Made by a program: the position numbers and the translations under genes. 64,000 nucleotides of DNA. Origin: Gnetum montanum (Eukaryota; Streptophyta; Gnetopsida; Gnetales; Gnetaceae). The DNA is taken from the NCBI GenBank assembly GCA_015680685.1, contig MNCI01011044.1, forward strand, positions 462,185 through 526,184, given 5' to 3'. Numbering within the stretch: the stretch's first letter is position 1; each line of letters opens with the position of its first letter. The notes under the pieces are model-generated. The model saw nothing but the letters and a program-made list of their open reading frames with translations, had not been told where the DNA came from and searched no databases. This document shows, piece by piece, positions 46,800 through 59,290 of this stretch.

Positions 46800-48128
46800 T
46801 GATGTCCAAAAACATCAACGACTAGAACACTGAGAGGTTTAGGAGCATATAGCCTAACCTCGAATCCATGCGAGGATTGTACTAGGAAATAGAAACAATG
46901 TGCCTTAAATGGTCTTGTCAATTAGATATGGACTTACGTTGTTTTAAAACAACCATGTGTGAGAATATTTTATACTATGTTACACGTGGGTATCAGGTCT
47001 AGCTAAGCTAGAGTGTAGCAGGGTGTCCCAGGCTAAGAATAGTGATGTGAACATTCAAACATGTATGAAAAAAAATGAGAAAATGTAAGTGTTATGATAA
47101 ATGCCAAAGAGAAATTCTTGAGGAATGCAACAAAGTTTGAGAACAGTAGTGCACTACCCCAAAAGAGGGAGCATAGCTAACCCACAAAGGATTTCAAAAG
47201 GTACACAGTGTATAATAGGCATAGTAGAAGTGCAGTCACAATGTCAGTGGTGTCAAGCTGTGAAGTTTGGTGCTCATTGTGATGAACTACGCTTGCCAGG
47301 TTGGTAGCCATGGTGCACTGTGCAATGTTTTACTGGTCTGTAATGGGGCTACAATAATGTAGTTGTGCCTCTCTACTAATGTGGTGTGCTTAGGGTCTCT
47401 TCCATTCACAGAACTAAGTGCTAAGATGCCAAAGTCCCAAATGGAAAATGGAAGTGCTAACAACGTCACTAGTGAGAAATGGGAGCCAATCCTTTCCCCT
47501 TCTGAAACACTAGGACATAGGGGTACATATAGGGCTAGGGTTAGCCCAAAATGTGGATCAAGTGACCATGACAGTACGGTGGGTGGGACCACAAGATGCT
47601 AGCTATTGAGCTTGTCCATTGCTACATGTGGGACATGGGACACTAGCTACTATACTAGATAGGATGTTATGCTACATAGCTTGACATGGTGCAACAATAC
47701 ACAGCTTGACATGGTGGCACACTCTGCTATGCTGCACAACGTGACAAGGTGATACATTGTGTTACACTACATAGCATGACATGGTGCTACGTTGTGGTAC
47801 ACTACATAGCTTGACATGGTGCTATGCAGGACTATGCTACATAGCATGACATGGTGCTACACTGTGCTATGCTACACAGCATGATAGGGTGCTATGGTGC
47901 ACTATGCTACACAACTTAACATGGTGATATGTTGTGCTATGCTACATAGCTTAACATAGGAGTGTGCACAAAGTACCATCATTCTGACACTTAGAAAAAT
48001 TTTGCAAATCTAGTAGTTGGAGCTAACTAAACTCAACAGTTGGAAAAATATTGTCAAAGTGCCACCATTTTAACACTTAGCCAAATTTGCAATTGAGATG
48101 CTGAGACCCAAAATTTTCTAGTGTTTCC
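46800..48128 (-). repeat. Element D 5' LTR
   Basis: Homologous to 40323-41728 along its full length. Its minus-strand start (GGAAACACT at 48128) aligns with TGAAATACC of the other LTR, so the terminal T is mutated. It contains a shorter minisatellite at about 47665-47965 with the same CTTGACATGGTGCTA core. Confidence 0.85.
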
Positions 48129-50260
48129 TTCTGAAGGACATCCTTCCATGAAAATTGAATTATTGAAGTATTGTTCATCATGAGATCAATGGTTGAAATG
48201 ACTTTAAAGAGTAATTAAGTAAAGAGATTATTATGTTACAAGATCTATTTAATGTAATCTTTCATTGTAATGAATTCAGCCTCACATGGAGATAAATCTA
48301 TGAAAACTTGCTTACTTCTATTCTACTAGATAGAGTTGGCCCATGAAAGATGATAAAATCTAATCTAGAATTCCTCTCTTGGAGATCTTCTCCCTAATCA
48401 ACATCATAGAAAAACATGGAAGTTATCATCTTCTTTGACAAGTTTTATAAAAACATTTATGGCACATTTTACCTCTTTCAAGTCATGCTTGAGATCAATA
48501 ATGTGCATTATTCTATGTTGTTGAATAAATATCAAAAGATATGATGTGAAAAATCAATATCAAGCCCTGAGTGATAATGAAATCTCAAGGATCCTATCAT
48601 AATTCTATAGAAAGAAGCTTCAACTAAGGGACTTTCAACTTTCACTTGGATTTTAAGATTTTGAGGGAGTGGAGTAGTGGCTATTCTACCATTTTTATAG
48701 ACCATATTTTTCTACAATGCCTTCAACATATTTAGTTTGATGCCTATCCAATTCATTCTCCTCTTGCTCTACTTGGATTCTTAGAAAGTATCTTTTAATC
48801 CCGGATCCTTCATTTCAAATTCTTCTTTGATGTCTTTTCTAAAGTGTAAAATTAATTTTTAAAACTTGATAGGAATACCAAGTCATTACCATAAAAGTAT
48901 ATTAAGATTACATTAAGTCCTACATGTTTAAAGTAGAGATTAGGCATAAACATATAACTTTTATACCCACTTTTAAGAAGGAAATCATTGATTCTATGGA
49001 ATCAAGCTCTTGGAGCTTGCTTGAGTCCATAGAGAGCACTATTCATCTTGCAAACTTTATTCTATTAGCCTTGAATTTTAAGCCTTCTAATTAGAAAATG
49101 TAGACTCTTTCTAATAAATCATTGAGGAAAGCTAAGTTGACATTTATTTAATACATTTTGATCTTGAGGTGAGTAGCTACAGATATCATTAATTTAGTCA
49201 CTTTAAAGCTTGAAATCAGGGAAAAGATTTCTTTATAATTACTGTGATTCTTGTACTTGAAGCTTCTTGCTATCAACCTTTCCTTATGAATAGAGATGTT
49301 GTCTTGTTCATTAGATTTAGTTTTAAAAACATACTTGGTATCAATAACCATGAATAGAGATGCTATCTTTTCTTTTGGTTTATTGACTAAGGACCATGTG
49401 TTGTGATTCATTATTACATCTTCCTTCTTTTGTATTACACCCTTCCATTCATACTTTGATTTTAAGATTTTATTTAATAATTAGTTTTTCATTATTTATG
49501 GTTGACTAGGAAACATTAGATCTTTCTTGGCTTTTTTTGTATCTTTTTTAAAAGTTATTATCAATAATTTGTAATGTGGGGTAATTCTTCTCCACCCATG
49601 GCCTTAGTTCTAAAATTCTTTTTTGTTCTTTTTGTCTTCTTCATGATTGTAAAATGAATCAAACCCTAAGGTTTCCTCATGAAATATCACACTTCTTAAT
49701 ACATGTGATTTCCTTTTAGTGGATCAAGATACGTATATCCACTACTCTTGAAATCATATCCAAGAAAGACATACCTCCTAACTCTATCATCTAGCTTCTT
49801 CATAAGGGCATTTGGGATTTTTACATAGTATACATATCCAAATACTTTGAGATGTAAGAGATTTTACATCTCTCTAAATAATAATTTATATGAAATATTT
49901 TCACCTTGAAAGATGTGATAATACTATTATAGATGTAAGTGGTCATGTAAACTACCTCATTCTAATAAGAATTAGGAACAGAAGATTGCTTTAGCAAACA
50001 TCTACATATTTCTTAGATTATACCATTATTTCTCTTAGTCACTCTATTACTTTGTGGTTGATACTGACATGTAGTTTGGTTTGAGATGCCATGATTTTTA
50101 CAAAATTGATCAAAAAGTTCATTTACAAGTTCACCTCAATCAACTCTTATGGATTTGTTCTTGAACTAAGCCTATTCTTCACCAATTTATTTAAATTTTC
50201 AAAGACCTCAAATACTTCATCTTTGGAATAAAAGATGTATTTACTATTTTTTGATTAGAC
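48129..50260 (-). pseudogene. Ty1/copia pol remnant (integrase, RT, RNase H)
   Basis: Minus strand, high to low coordinates. Integrase: SKDEVFEVFENLNKLVKN (about 50240-50180), YQPQSNRVTKRNNG (about 50060-50020, the PQQNGVAERKN segment) and LKVFGYVYYVKIPNALMKKL (about 49850-49790). Reverse transcriptase: HNTWSLV start at 49404, then VFKTKSNEQDNISIHKERLI (WVFKxK...KARLVAKGF type), LNSALYGLKQAPRA-like (about 49040-48990), IYFYGNDLVF (YVDDLLL position) and FEMKDPGLK. RNase H: SPCEAEFITMKDYIK near 48270. Stops and frameshifts throughout. The remaining RNase H lies at 40322-40190, beyond element D. Confidence 0.85.
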
Positions 50261-52299
50261 ACAATTTTTCAATATGCTTCTCACAATCCCACCCAATGCA
50301 CTAGTTTTGATGTAAAGCTCCACCCACCTTCTGTAGCATTTTAGATATTTTTCTTTTGAAAATTGAAGTTTACATATGCACATACTATAACTTTAGTGTT
50401 TTTCAAACTGAAGATCACTAGTGGCTTAATAATTAGGTTCATATTAACAGCTTTACGAACTTGAGTAGAGTCCTTGGGATGAATTTTATCTTTAATATTT
50501 ATTTTTATAGAAAAATCACAGTAACTTGCCATAACTTGACATAACTCAACTTAACAATTTTTTCCAATTGAACCTTGTAAGTATTTAAATACTGTCATTT
50601 TAATCCATTCATGTATAATTTATAAAGAAGTTACATTTATATTAATTTTTCGAAGTTATTTTTGAGGATTCATGAGAATGTGATTGGTATTTTAAAGGAA
50701 TGCAATGGTTGAGAAAATAGAATATCTCTTAGGAGGATGTACAAAAAAAATTTAATCATATTCACTAGGTAGTCCATAGGAAGATTTTAACATAGATGTG
50801 GTCTAATGTAGAAGGCAATAAATAGTTTTATCTACATCATCTAATAAATGTAATAAACTAGATTTCAAAGGTCACCATCTCCTAATTGCTATTCTAATTA
50901 TTAAGTAATATAATTCATCATATGGGATTATCTCCAAAAATGAGAATACTACTAATAACCTTTATTTAAGTTTCCATTATCTAAAAATTGAATATATAAG
51001 ATAGATTCAAGTCCTCTAAGAAGAAAAAAGTATACTTGAAGGTTGTGCAAGCCATGAGCCCTTGAATATGAGTTATAGATACTTGTTTTGTGTGATGTAA
51101 CTACCTAGTTAAGCTAGTGAGATACTATTATAGTAAAAAATTTGTATGCTTTGTTTTTATTACCTTATTGATGCTTAGTGAAAGTATATTTTTACTTTTC
51201 ATGAAAATGTAATTTCTATTGAATAGATCTTATAGGTGTTCAAAGGTAATAAATATTCAATTTTAATTCCAATTAACTTATTTTATAATAAAAAATAAAA
51301 ATTATAAAAAATATTTTAAAATTTACTTTTTTATTATTTACACCTCTATTTATTTTATTGTTTCACTTATTTCTGGGACATTGGAACATGGAGATGTTTG
51401 GACATGTTCCTAAATGCATTTGGGGATGTCATGAATTTTTAAGAACATCATGGGGACATAATGTGAATGTGAGAATGAATAGTTATACTTAAGATATTCA
51501 TCTTTCATGATATTAAAATTTATGAATAAATTTATTATTCTTGAGATATTTATAGTTTTTGTGATGTAATTTGTATAGAAAACCATTTTGATGATATTCT
51601 AAACTAAAAAAAAGAGTTATTATTGGTATTTGTATTGCATTTTGGATGCAAAAATATATTGGAAGTCCCATTTGCATCCTAAAACATTTAAGGATGTGTA
51701 CTAGTCCCAAGAACTTTCCAAAAAGTCATTTTTCTTACAAGAATACATCCTATTAACACTAATTTATTTTAAATTCAAATAATGCTTATTGATACATTTT
51801 AAAAAATTTATATCTTTTTAATAATACTTCACATTAAAAAACATTATGCTAAATTCATACAAAAACACCTAAACATCCTAAAAAATATGTTAAATTTCAA
51901 TCATGATATTCACCACAAAATCATAATTATTCAAACCAAACCCTTAAACTCATCATAAAGGAATCATCATCATAATTTGTGAATAGTAGGTACTCTAGAT
52001 GATTGGTGGCCTAGGCTAATTGCAAGCAAAAGTTACATCTATTCTCTTTAGTTCATAAAAAACCTATGTATGTGAAATTCAAAACAATGTTATGCATGAT
52101 TATCCCTCTTGCCATGTCCATCCTCCAATTTCCATCCATGATGCCCATCTCTTCTTTTCATGACTAAATTTGATGACAAACCAAATGTGAAAAATAAAAA
52201 TTTTTCCCACTATGGTGGCATCAAACCCCCATACCCATTTTCCCTTCTCCACAACCATTATGTCATCTTCTCCCTGAATGTCATGGCAAACATCAAATA
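50261..52299. other. No recognisable feature
   Basis: AT-rich sequence. The copia gag and 5' LTR would be expected here on the minus strand but were not recognised. Short degenerate GGGACAT/GGGGATGTC-like repeats occur at 51371-51465. Confidence 0.45.
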
Positions 52300-52850
52300 T
52301 ACGATATATTAGACATTATACATATGATGAAAATATATCAATGCAAAGTATAAGTGATATTCAACATTATGTATAAAGGAAATAATAGGAAAAATGCAAA
52401 AAAGGAAAGAAAAGAATGCTTTATTGATATGGAAAGGTGTATCTAGAGAGTGCTCTAAGAGAGTTCCTTGGGGTTTTCTTCCTTTGGCATCTATCCCTTA
52501 GAGGCAATCCAGCACTGCCACCATGGTTAGGCCTATAACCTAGCTAGAAGGGTGGGCTAGTCTCCTTCCTATCCTACTCCAACCAGCTCCCATTACTCAC
52601 CTCTCTGGGCTTCATAAATCCATGTTGGCATGACCTTTAACCTCAAGTATAAATGCCTAAGGTCAAACCCCCAAGAGTTATCTCAAGAGACATATTCGTT
52701 ATTACAACATGCCCTTTCGAGTCTTAATCACAACTATCCTTTCAGGTCTTCCTAAGATAATAATAACATTTGTTATGAAAAGAAACCATCTTCATTAGGC
52801 AACCACATCATTTGGAAATGGGGATGTGATAATCTACCCCCCTTAGGTTT
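52300..52850 (-). repeat. Possible LTR remnant of another gypsy-type element
   Basis: On the minus strand a purine tract (CCTAAGGGGGGTAGAT, about 52850-52835) follows sequence reading HLRTNET/FEDKRNLRG-like, as at the end of some gypsy pols. About 400 bp later comes CAATAAAGC (about 52425), like a polyadenylation signal in an LTR R region. No partner LTR is in the window, so this is tentative. Confidence 0.3.
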
Positions 52851-53293
52851 CGTTTGTCCTCAAATGAATCCACATTATCTATCTTTTTCCAGCTCTAATG
52901 CTTTCTTTCACGATCCTGTGCTCCAATAATTTGATTCCTCCTTTGATCTTGAAGTTGTTTCTTGCTTATTCTACAAATAAGATATACGTGAGAAAGATCA
53001 TATGGAAAATTACTTTCTTGATACTTCATTTTCCAAGATAATGATAAGTGAATTAAAGATCTACCAACTACTAATCAATATTTCTAACCAAGGTCACTCA
53101 ATGTGCAACTCATATCTAGTTATCCAAGTGAAGGTAGGGAAAATTCTTTATTTCCAACTTGGATTTCCTTAGATATTTTATTAATCTATTTGAAATATAA
53201 ATTAAGTAATGAATAAAATAATAAGATCATCAAATAAAAGTAAGAGTGAGATACTTCTTGATCTTGATCAACCTTATGAATTAATGGGAGTAA

Positions 53294-53812
53294 CTATAAT
53301 TCTACCATAAGTGGTATGTGATCAAATGGTCTTGTTCGTGATGGAAAAGCTTGATCTTGATTCTTCTTAACTTTTTCTTTAGAAATCAACTCTAGTAACT
53401 TGGTAACTTGAGAGAATTAGGTATCATACCAAATATAATCCAAAGTCTCAATGAATAATGTTGTTGATCCATCTTCATTAATTATTATAAAATAATTTGT
53501 AAACTATGGTTCTTGATGAGTGCTATCCATTAACATCATCTGTTCTTGAATTCTAGAATTTGATTTATCTACTAAAGATTCAAAGTAGTAGAATATGCAC
53601 TAGCTAGTGGAATTGCATGTTGAATTGATGGAAACATCTTCTTCAAGTCAGGTTCATCTTTTAAAGATTCCTTTACATATCCATATTTTAGAAATTGATA
53701 AATGCTACTTCCAAATTTTGCATTGAGGTCTCCAAAAAGAATAAATGGAACTAGATTGGTACAACTTAGGAATAACTTCTTCTTCAAACTTTCTTCTATT
53801 TGCTTGATCAAG
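53294..53812 (-). pseudogene. CCR4-type deadenylase pseudogene, C-terminal part
   Basis: The endonuclease/exonuclease/phosphatase fold of CCR4 shortens mRNA poly(A) tails in the cytoplasm. The minus strand from 53811 shows LIKQIEESLKKK, VPFILFGDLNAKFGSSIYQF (catalytic GDxN) and IPLASAYS, then a stop at 53574-53572. After a frame change at 53581 come FTNYF, TLFIETLDYIWYD (the GTLDYIF motif), LLELISKEKVKK and RPFDHIPLMVEL (the SDHIAL motif with catalytic Asp-His), ending with TAG at 53296-53294. Two further stops lie inside. Alignment to the expected CCR4 order shows no intron, so a retrocopy is possible. The preceding part lies at 63768-64000, beyond element C. Confidence 0.85.
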
Positions 53813-54676
53813 TGATGAGTGGTGAGGTACCCCTATGCTCAATCATATGAATACAAGCTTTTCATGCATGATCCAGTCGAATTCCAAGGACTAAGTACCT
53901 ANTTTTCATGCATGATCCAGTCGAATTCCAAGGACTAAGTACCTAGGCACCTTTGTGGAACAATAACGTGTTGGTTAATCATTGCCTTCCCAAACTTACT
54001 TGTATGTCATGGTTGTATGGTTATGTAAGCTTGAGGCATATGATTTTTAAAGCTTTTATGTTTTTTTATATCCTATGCTAGTATGGAGGGAGAGAGAGAT
54101 AACTAAGTAACTAATATAATTTAACTACTCATTAACTAAGTTCTAATTACTTCTAACACCAGTATCCATTCCCACTTGCTATACACATTCTGAACTAGTG
54201 CAACGCTACTGGGATTACCAAATGCTAATTGTCACTGCGTTACCAAGTGCTACACACATGCTCAAAGTTGTCGTGCTGAGTGTATTTAACTTAAAGAGTC
54301 GTAGGGTGAAAGAAGTCATTAATCAACTAGGAAAGAATTAAATAATAATTAATGCTAATTAATCTATTCTGAATGTTGCAAGGTTTATCATAAATTTTGT
54401 CTTTATTGTTGTACACAAAGTGTGCTCAGGTACACAATGCTTGAATAAAGATCCATTCAATCTATGACTCCTATTGCAAGCATGTAGAGATAATTCTAAC
54501 TCTGGGGGGAAATGGCATGAGTTCATCTAAGGGACTAATTGTCGAATATGAAAACAAAGGGCACCACCTCTTATTTATAGGTGAGGAGATAGGTCCCAAT
54601 ATTGGGTATCCAACATCGCATGGTTGGATCCAGTATCGTGGACCCGATATCACGAATGCAATATCATAGTTCATCA
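53813..54676 (-). repeat. Element C 3' LTR
   Basis: Homologous to 62946-63767; I count four differences in the first 62 bases from the low-coordinate end. TATA box at 54579-54572 (minus-strand TATAAATA). It includes a 43-bp exact duplication around N 53902; without it the LTR is about 820 bp, matching the 822-bp 5' LTR. Confidence 0.92.
53859..53945. repeat. 43-bp exact duplication around a single N
   Basis: 53859-53901 and 53903-53945 are identical, with N at 53902 between them. The other LTR of the same element has the sequence once. This marks an unmerged contig overlap. Confidence 0.93.
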
Positions 54677-54689
54677 TACCATCATGACT
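54677..54689 (-). other. Element C polypurine tract
   Basis: Minus-strand AGTCATGATGGTA directly before the LTR start TGATGAAC. It occupies the same position as the A and B tracts. Confidence 0.6.
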
Positions 54690-56700
54690 AAATGAAAAAT
54701 CATCCTTGAGTTCCTTAAAAAATATTGGAAAGGTATGGGATTATTGACTAAATGACCATTAATGGTGGAATAGGGTGAGAGACTAAACGTGCCCAATGAA
54801 TGAATTAACAATACAATACATGACAGCATTAGTGTTCATGACCACTGAGGTGAACACTATACATAAATGACATCCAACCTTTATTTTGGAGCTAGAAGGA
54901 AAGGAGAGAGAAAAATAATAAGGCGTGTTTCTACTAATGCCAAGATTTCACCTTTTTTTGTTTATCCATAGACATGCCACCAATCTTGCTCCTTTCGTAA
55001 ACGCTCTAGTTCTGGTCCATCCTGAGTGTTTCCTCCAAGCCTAGTGCATTGTTGTATGATTGTCATTTGCAGACAAAACATAGTCACAAATGAGTAAGGG
55101 TAGATAAATCACAATGCAGTTGATACCTTGCCTCAATGTAAAGTGCATTGGCTATGTTGTGGTCATGGAAGATACTAATTCTAGAGATTTAACACTGGTG
55201 ACTACCTAAGGTGTAGGGGTTAGGAAAAATTGAAAAATTTATGCTAGGGCCTCCATGACTAAGAGTGAACCTCCAGTGGTGATAGGTTGGAGAAAGATAA
55301 TGAATAAGAAAGATGGAGAAAAAGAAACAATAAAAATGCCAATAAAATGGATGTCATGGATGGTGATGAAATAAAAAATTTATTGATTGTAGGAAACATT
55401 AAGGAAAATAAGTTAACAAATGCATCAAAAAGGAATGTTAGTGGGTCCTCCCCAAAGAAAGCTCATGCCCTTGATGCCCTGATAGAGCCACAAACCAAAG
55501 AGTCTGTAGGCTCTAGGAATACTATTTGGAAGAAAGAGTTAAAAACTTACCCATAAGAACTTACCAAGGAAAAAAATTCATCAACCAAAATATAGACTAA
55601 TGATAAAACTAGCAATGAGGTGGAAAATGAAAAAGAAAGGTAGAGAGGAGAGAATGGAAGGAAACCCAAGAACAAGATTTTGTAAAGTCCCTTGTGTGGG
55701 TTTTATGGTTAATGCAATTGAGTAGAACTCATTCCAAATCCAAGCTCAACAAATCACATTAAGTGACATCACATCAATACATTTGACCAACCCATCCTCT
55801 TGAAGCAACAAATATGCCTTTACAAAAAGCCACCACCATTTCGAGGAAACCGAGATGGAGAATCAGGAAGTGAGAAATGGCCTTAGTTAGAGGGAACCTT
55901 TAGGCATGGGTAACGTCTTTCTAGTGTCATAAGTAGTGCATGTAGTCCAAGTTCATTATCATGTCTAAGGGGTGTGCATTGAATTCTCACTTTTTTTTTG
56001 CGTGAGAACCACACCATGCAAAGACTTATTTTTGTGTACTCAAATTTTGAAGATTTGATGAATGGTCAGAATGGATGAAAACCCATAGAAAAAGCATCCA
56101 AGAACTTAAGAGAATAGCTAGCACAAATGAATCAAATCCCCTTGAAGTCATACCCTTTTCATCCATTGAGTCTTTCCTTAGTTTGAGAAATACTCAACGA
56201 GTAATTCATTAATAATTTTGTTAGAGAAAGGGACTCTACAATTCTAAGCCAAGGAAGATCATATGATTTTCTGGATGCATGAACAACATGGACTCATTTC
56301 CTATTTAATCAAAAGAACCATACCTTAATATCAACATCATATTTCAAAGGTAAAACCTAAACATTAGTAATCAATATGGTATTATTCATGCCACCATCAT
56401 GAACACTTATTAGGTGATGAAAAAAAAAGTAATCACACAAAAAAATGGTAAAAATATGAACAATGGTGTAAAAAAAATATTAATGAAATGTGAAAAACAA
56501 AAACATCTAAAACAAAAATGTGTAAAACAAAAATTTACAAAGAACTGAGGGCCTTCAATGGTTAGCAGAGGTGGGCCATCTCCCCCATGACTAAGTTGGT
56601 AGGAGGAGATCTGAAATAATGAGGAAGGATGCCCACCTATATAGGTAGCATGTGTTCTGCCTATCCTAAACTCATGGAAAGGTTTTTTCTGTTGCATTTT
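54690..56700 (-). other. Element C post-integrase spacer
   Basis: Minus-strand sequence near 56150-55900 matches the post-pol spacer of A (for example the GCATGGTGTGGTT block near 56010). The homology fades toward 55700 and no ORF2 was found. A 69-codon plus-strand open stretch at 55347-55556 is antisense to the element and not recognised. Confidence 0.55.
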
Positions 56701-57960
56701 GACTCATAGTCTCTTATATGGGCTCTCAGGTTTATATATGGTCATGGCTCCTAAAGGAAAAATTGCATAAATAATGTAAAGTCCTTTCCAAAGTGTTTGA
56801 AATTTGGTACATTGTGACACATGTGTGGGGTTTTAGTAGAGAACCTTATCTCATAGCTGATAGTTAAACTTTTCTAATTTTTAGGTCATGATGTTGTTTA
56901 TTAAATGCCTTGTGTAATTCATTAGATGATAGGGTAGCTAGTTGATTCTCATCTAGCAAGTTAAGAGTCATCAACCTTTATTTTTATGCTAGATCAAGGT
57001 CAAGGTTGAAGTCATATGCCATGGATAGTGTATAGAGCTTAGTGTGGATAGGGAGCATTGCAAGTTTTCCATACACTAACTCATAGGAAGAGTAGCCTAT
57101 AGGGAGTTTCCATGTGAAGTAGTATGCCCAAAGAGCATCATTTAGTTTAGTGCTCCAATCTCACCTATACTTGCTAACAATTCTAGTCAGTATCTTAGTA
57201 ATCTCCCTATTGGTGACCTCAGCTTGACTGTTCGCTTTCGCGTGGTATAGTTTACTCAATTTATGCTCAACCCCTAAGAAGTACATTAACTTTGAGAAAC
57301 TTGTACCTGTGAAGTGTGTACCATTGTCTAAAATAAGTATATGTGGCACACCAAACCTATTGATGACTTGTTGTTGAACAAATCGTGCAGCTATAGATGA
57401 TATGCAATCTTTAACAACAGCTGCTTTAGCCCATTTTGTTAAGTAGTCTACAACAACTATGATGTAAGATTTTCCATTGGACATTGCTGTAATGGTCCCC
57501 ATGAAATCAATTCCCCAAATTTTGAAGGGTCCTAATTCTTAAATCCATTGTTGCAGATCCTCCATTCTAGTGGTCATTCCCCCATCACATTGATAGTGCT
57601 CACAAGATTCAACGAATTGATGGATGTCCCAAAACAAGGTAGGACAATAATACCCTGCAAGCAAGATCTTGATGGTCATTCATCTCCCAGCATCATGACC
57701 CCCACAAGGGCCCTCATGAGCATCTTGGAGAACTCTTAGTTAATATTTATCAGGAACACACCATCGAACCAAGCCATCAAGACATACTTTATAAAGTTAT
57801 CCATTGATCTCCATAAAGTACTTGGCTCTATGAAGAAACTATTTTTTCTTCTTAAGGTCTAGCTATTGTGGTGTTTTTGGGGAAGGAGATAAGTAATAAT
57901 GCTACTATACTAGCTTATCTCTATGGGTGATTGGTTATTCACTACACCAACAAAGAGGAA
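56701..57960 (-). pseudogene. Element C integrase, catalytic residues retained
   Basis: Integrase with a well-preserved N-terminal zinc finger: HEGPCGGHDAGR, then YYCPTLFWDIHQFVESCEHYQC (His-His-Cys-Cys; about 57720-57580). The 113-codon core follows at 57502-57161. It contains YIIVVVDYLTKWAKA (first Asp), PHILILDNGTHFTG (second Asp) and NSQAEVTNREI (Glu). The C-terminal part continues to about 56720 through YSSYELVYGKL and the closing SWGRWP segment. There are stops upstream and downstream of the core. It would insert the element's cDNA. Confidence 0.88.
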
Positions 57961-58425
57961 TTCATCAGGGAAATGATTAAATATTGGATACTCATCCTCT
58001 TTTCTATCCCAGCGCAACTGAAATAAATGATCAACAACTACATTCTTGGTACCTTTGCAATCGATCATCATTAAATTGAACTCTTGTAGGATTACAAGCC
58101 ATCGTATAATACAAGGGCTTACCACAAGATTATTCATGAGAAACCATATTGCACTATGATTTGTGTATATGAATACTTTGTATCCTAATACATAGTGTCT
58201 AAATTTTTCTAGCGCAAACACTACAACCATTAATTCTTTTTCTGTAGTAGTGTAGTTAAGTTGTGTACCAGTGATACTTTTACCTACATAGTGGATGTAA
58301 TAAGAATGTTTCTAGTCATCTAATTATGTAAGTACAGCTCCTAAGGCATAGTTGGACATGTAATTCATGACATAGAATGGTTTGGACTAGTCAGGAACTT
58401 GTAGAATGGGTGTTCCTACTAGCTT
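57961..58425 (-). pseudogene. Element C RNase H
   Basis: The minus strand shows SKPFYVMNYMSNYALGAVL (usual FxxxTDASxxALGAVL, with the Asp changed), EKELMVVVFALEKFRHYVLG, VFIYTNHSAIWFL (TDHxAL.YL type) and KGTKNVVVDHLFQL (usual NVVADxLSRL). The latter part is open from 58230 to 57910. It removes the RNA template during cDNA synthesis. Confidence 0.85.
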
Positions 58426-59290
58426 CTATTTCAGGGGTTGGAAAGCTAGTTTGCATTCCCTGGTCCACTCGAAGGGTACGTCCTTTTTCGTTAGCTCTAC
58501 CAATGGTTTGGTAATCTTTGAAAAGTTCTCTATGAATCTCCTATAGTAGCTAGTGTGTCCAAGGAATGACTGAATGTCTTTGATAGTTTTTGGTTGACCA
58601 GTAATTCCTTGGATAACTTTGATTTTCACAAGGTCTGCCTCTATCCCTGCACGTGAGATTTTATGCCCAAGTACTATGCCTTCTTGGACCATAAGATGGC
58701 TCGTTTGCTAGTTGAGCCTTAAATTGGTTTCTATACATCTTTTCATCACTTACTCTAACCAATCCAAGGGTTGATCAAAGTTTGCTCCATAAGTGAAGAA
58801 GTCATCCATAAATACTTCCACATCATTTCCTATATACTACTAGAATATGTTTATAACTAAGTGTTGAAATGTTGTAGGGGCATTGGACAAGCCAAATGGT
58901 TTTTTTTTGTATGCAAATGTTTCCCAAGGATTGGTGAATGTAGCTTTGTCTTGGTCTTCTAGGGCTATTTGTATTTATTTGTATCCACTATATCTATCCA
59001 AAAACCTATAATAGTAATTCCCTACAATTATGTCTAAGACTTGGTCAACAAATGACAACAGAAAGTGATCTTTCAATGTTTCCATGTTTAGTAGCCTAAA
59101 ATCTATGCACATCCTCCATGTGCCTCCATTTTTAGGCATGATTACTAAGGGGATAACCCATTCACTATCAACAATGGCGTATTTGAACCTAGCCTTTAGA
59201 AGTTGTTCAGTTTCTTCTTTTACTACTTGCTTCAACTTTGGGTTCAACTGCCTCTATGGTTGTTTCTGAGGCTTCATGGAGGAGTTAGTG
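58426..59290 (-). pseudogene. Element C reverse transcriptase
   Basis: It is open at 59247-58975: NPKLKQVVKEETEQLLKA, SEWVIPLVIMPKNGGTWRMC, IDFRLLN, KDHFLLSFVDQVLD and YRFLDRYSGYK. After stops come KPFGLSNAPTTFQ (about 58900-58860) and VEVFMDDFFTYG (about 58815-58780, YMDD as FMDD). The connection region at 58692-58426 has VLGHKISRAGIEAD, IQSFLGHTSYYRRFIENF and the FEWTRECKLAFQPLK end. KDHF..SFVDQ is the Athila/Tat style of this motif. Confidence 0.9.

Larger units (their letters stand above)
40323..48128 (-). mobile_element. Element D: Ty3/gypsy element nested in a copia element
   Basis: Direct repeats of about 1.3-1.4 kb (40323-41728 and 46800-48128) flank 5 kb containing gag and protease on the minus strand. 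A primer-binding site lies next to the right LTR and a polypurine tract next to the left one, so the element reads right to left. No RT, RNase H or integrase was recognised in 41742-43690, so pol is deleted. The flanking five bases are TGTTG (40318-40322) and TTCTG (48129-48133), sharing three of five positions. Copia RNase H sequence resumes on the far side, proving the nested insertion. Confidence 0.85.

Noticed and set aside
51371-51465. GGGACAT-like repeats as a possible satellite
   Set aside because: Only a few degenerate copies with irregular spacing.
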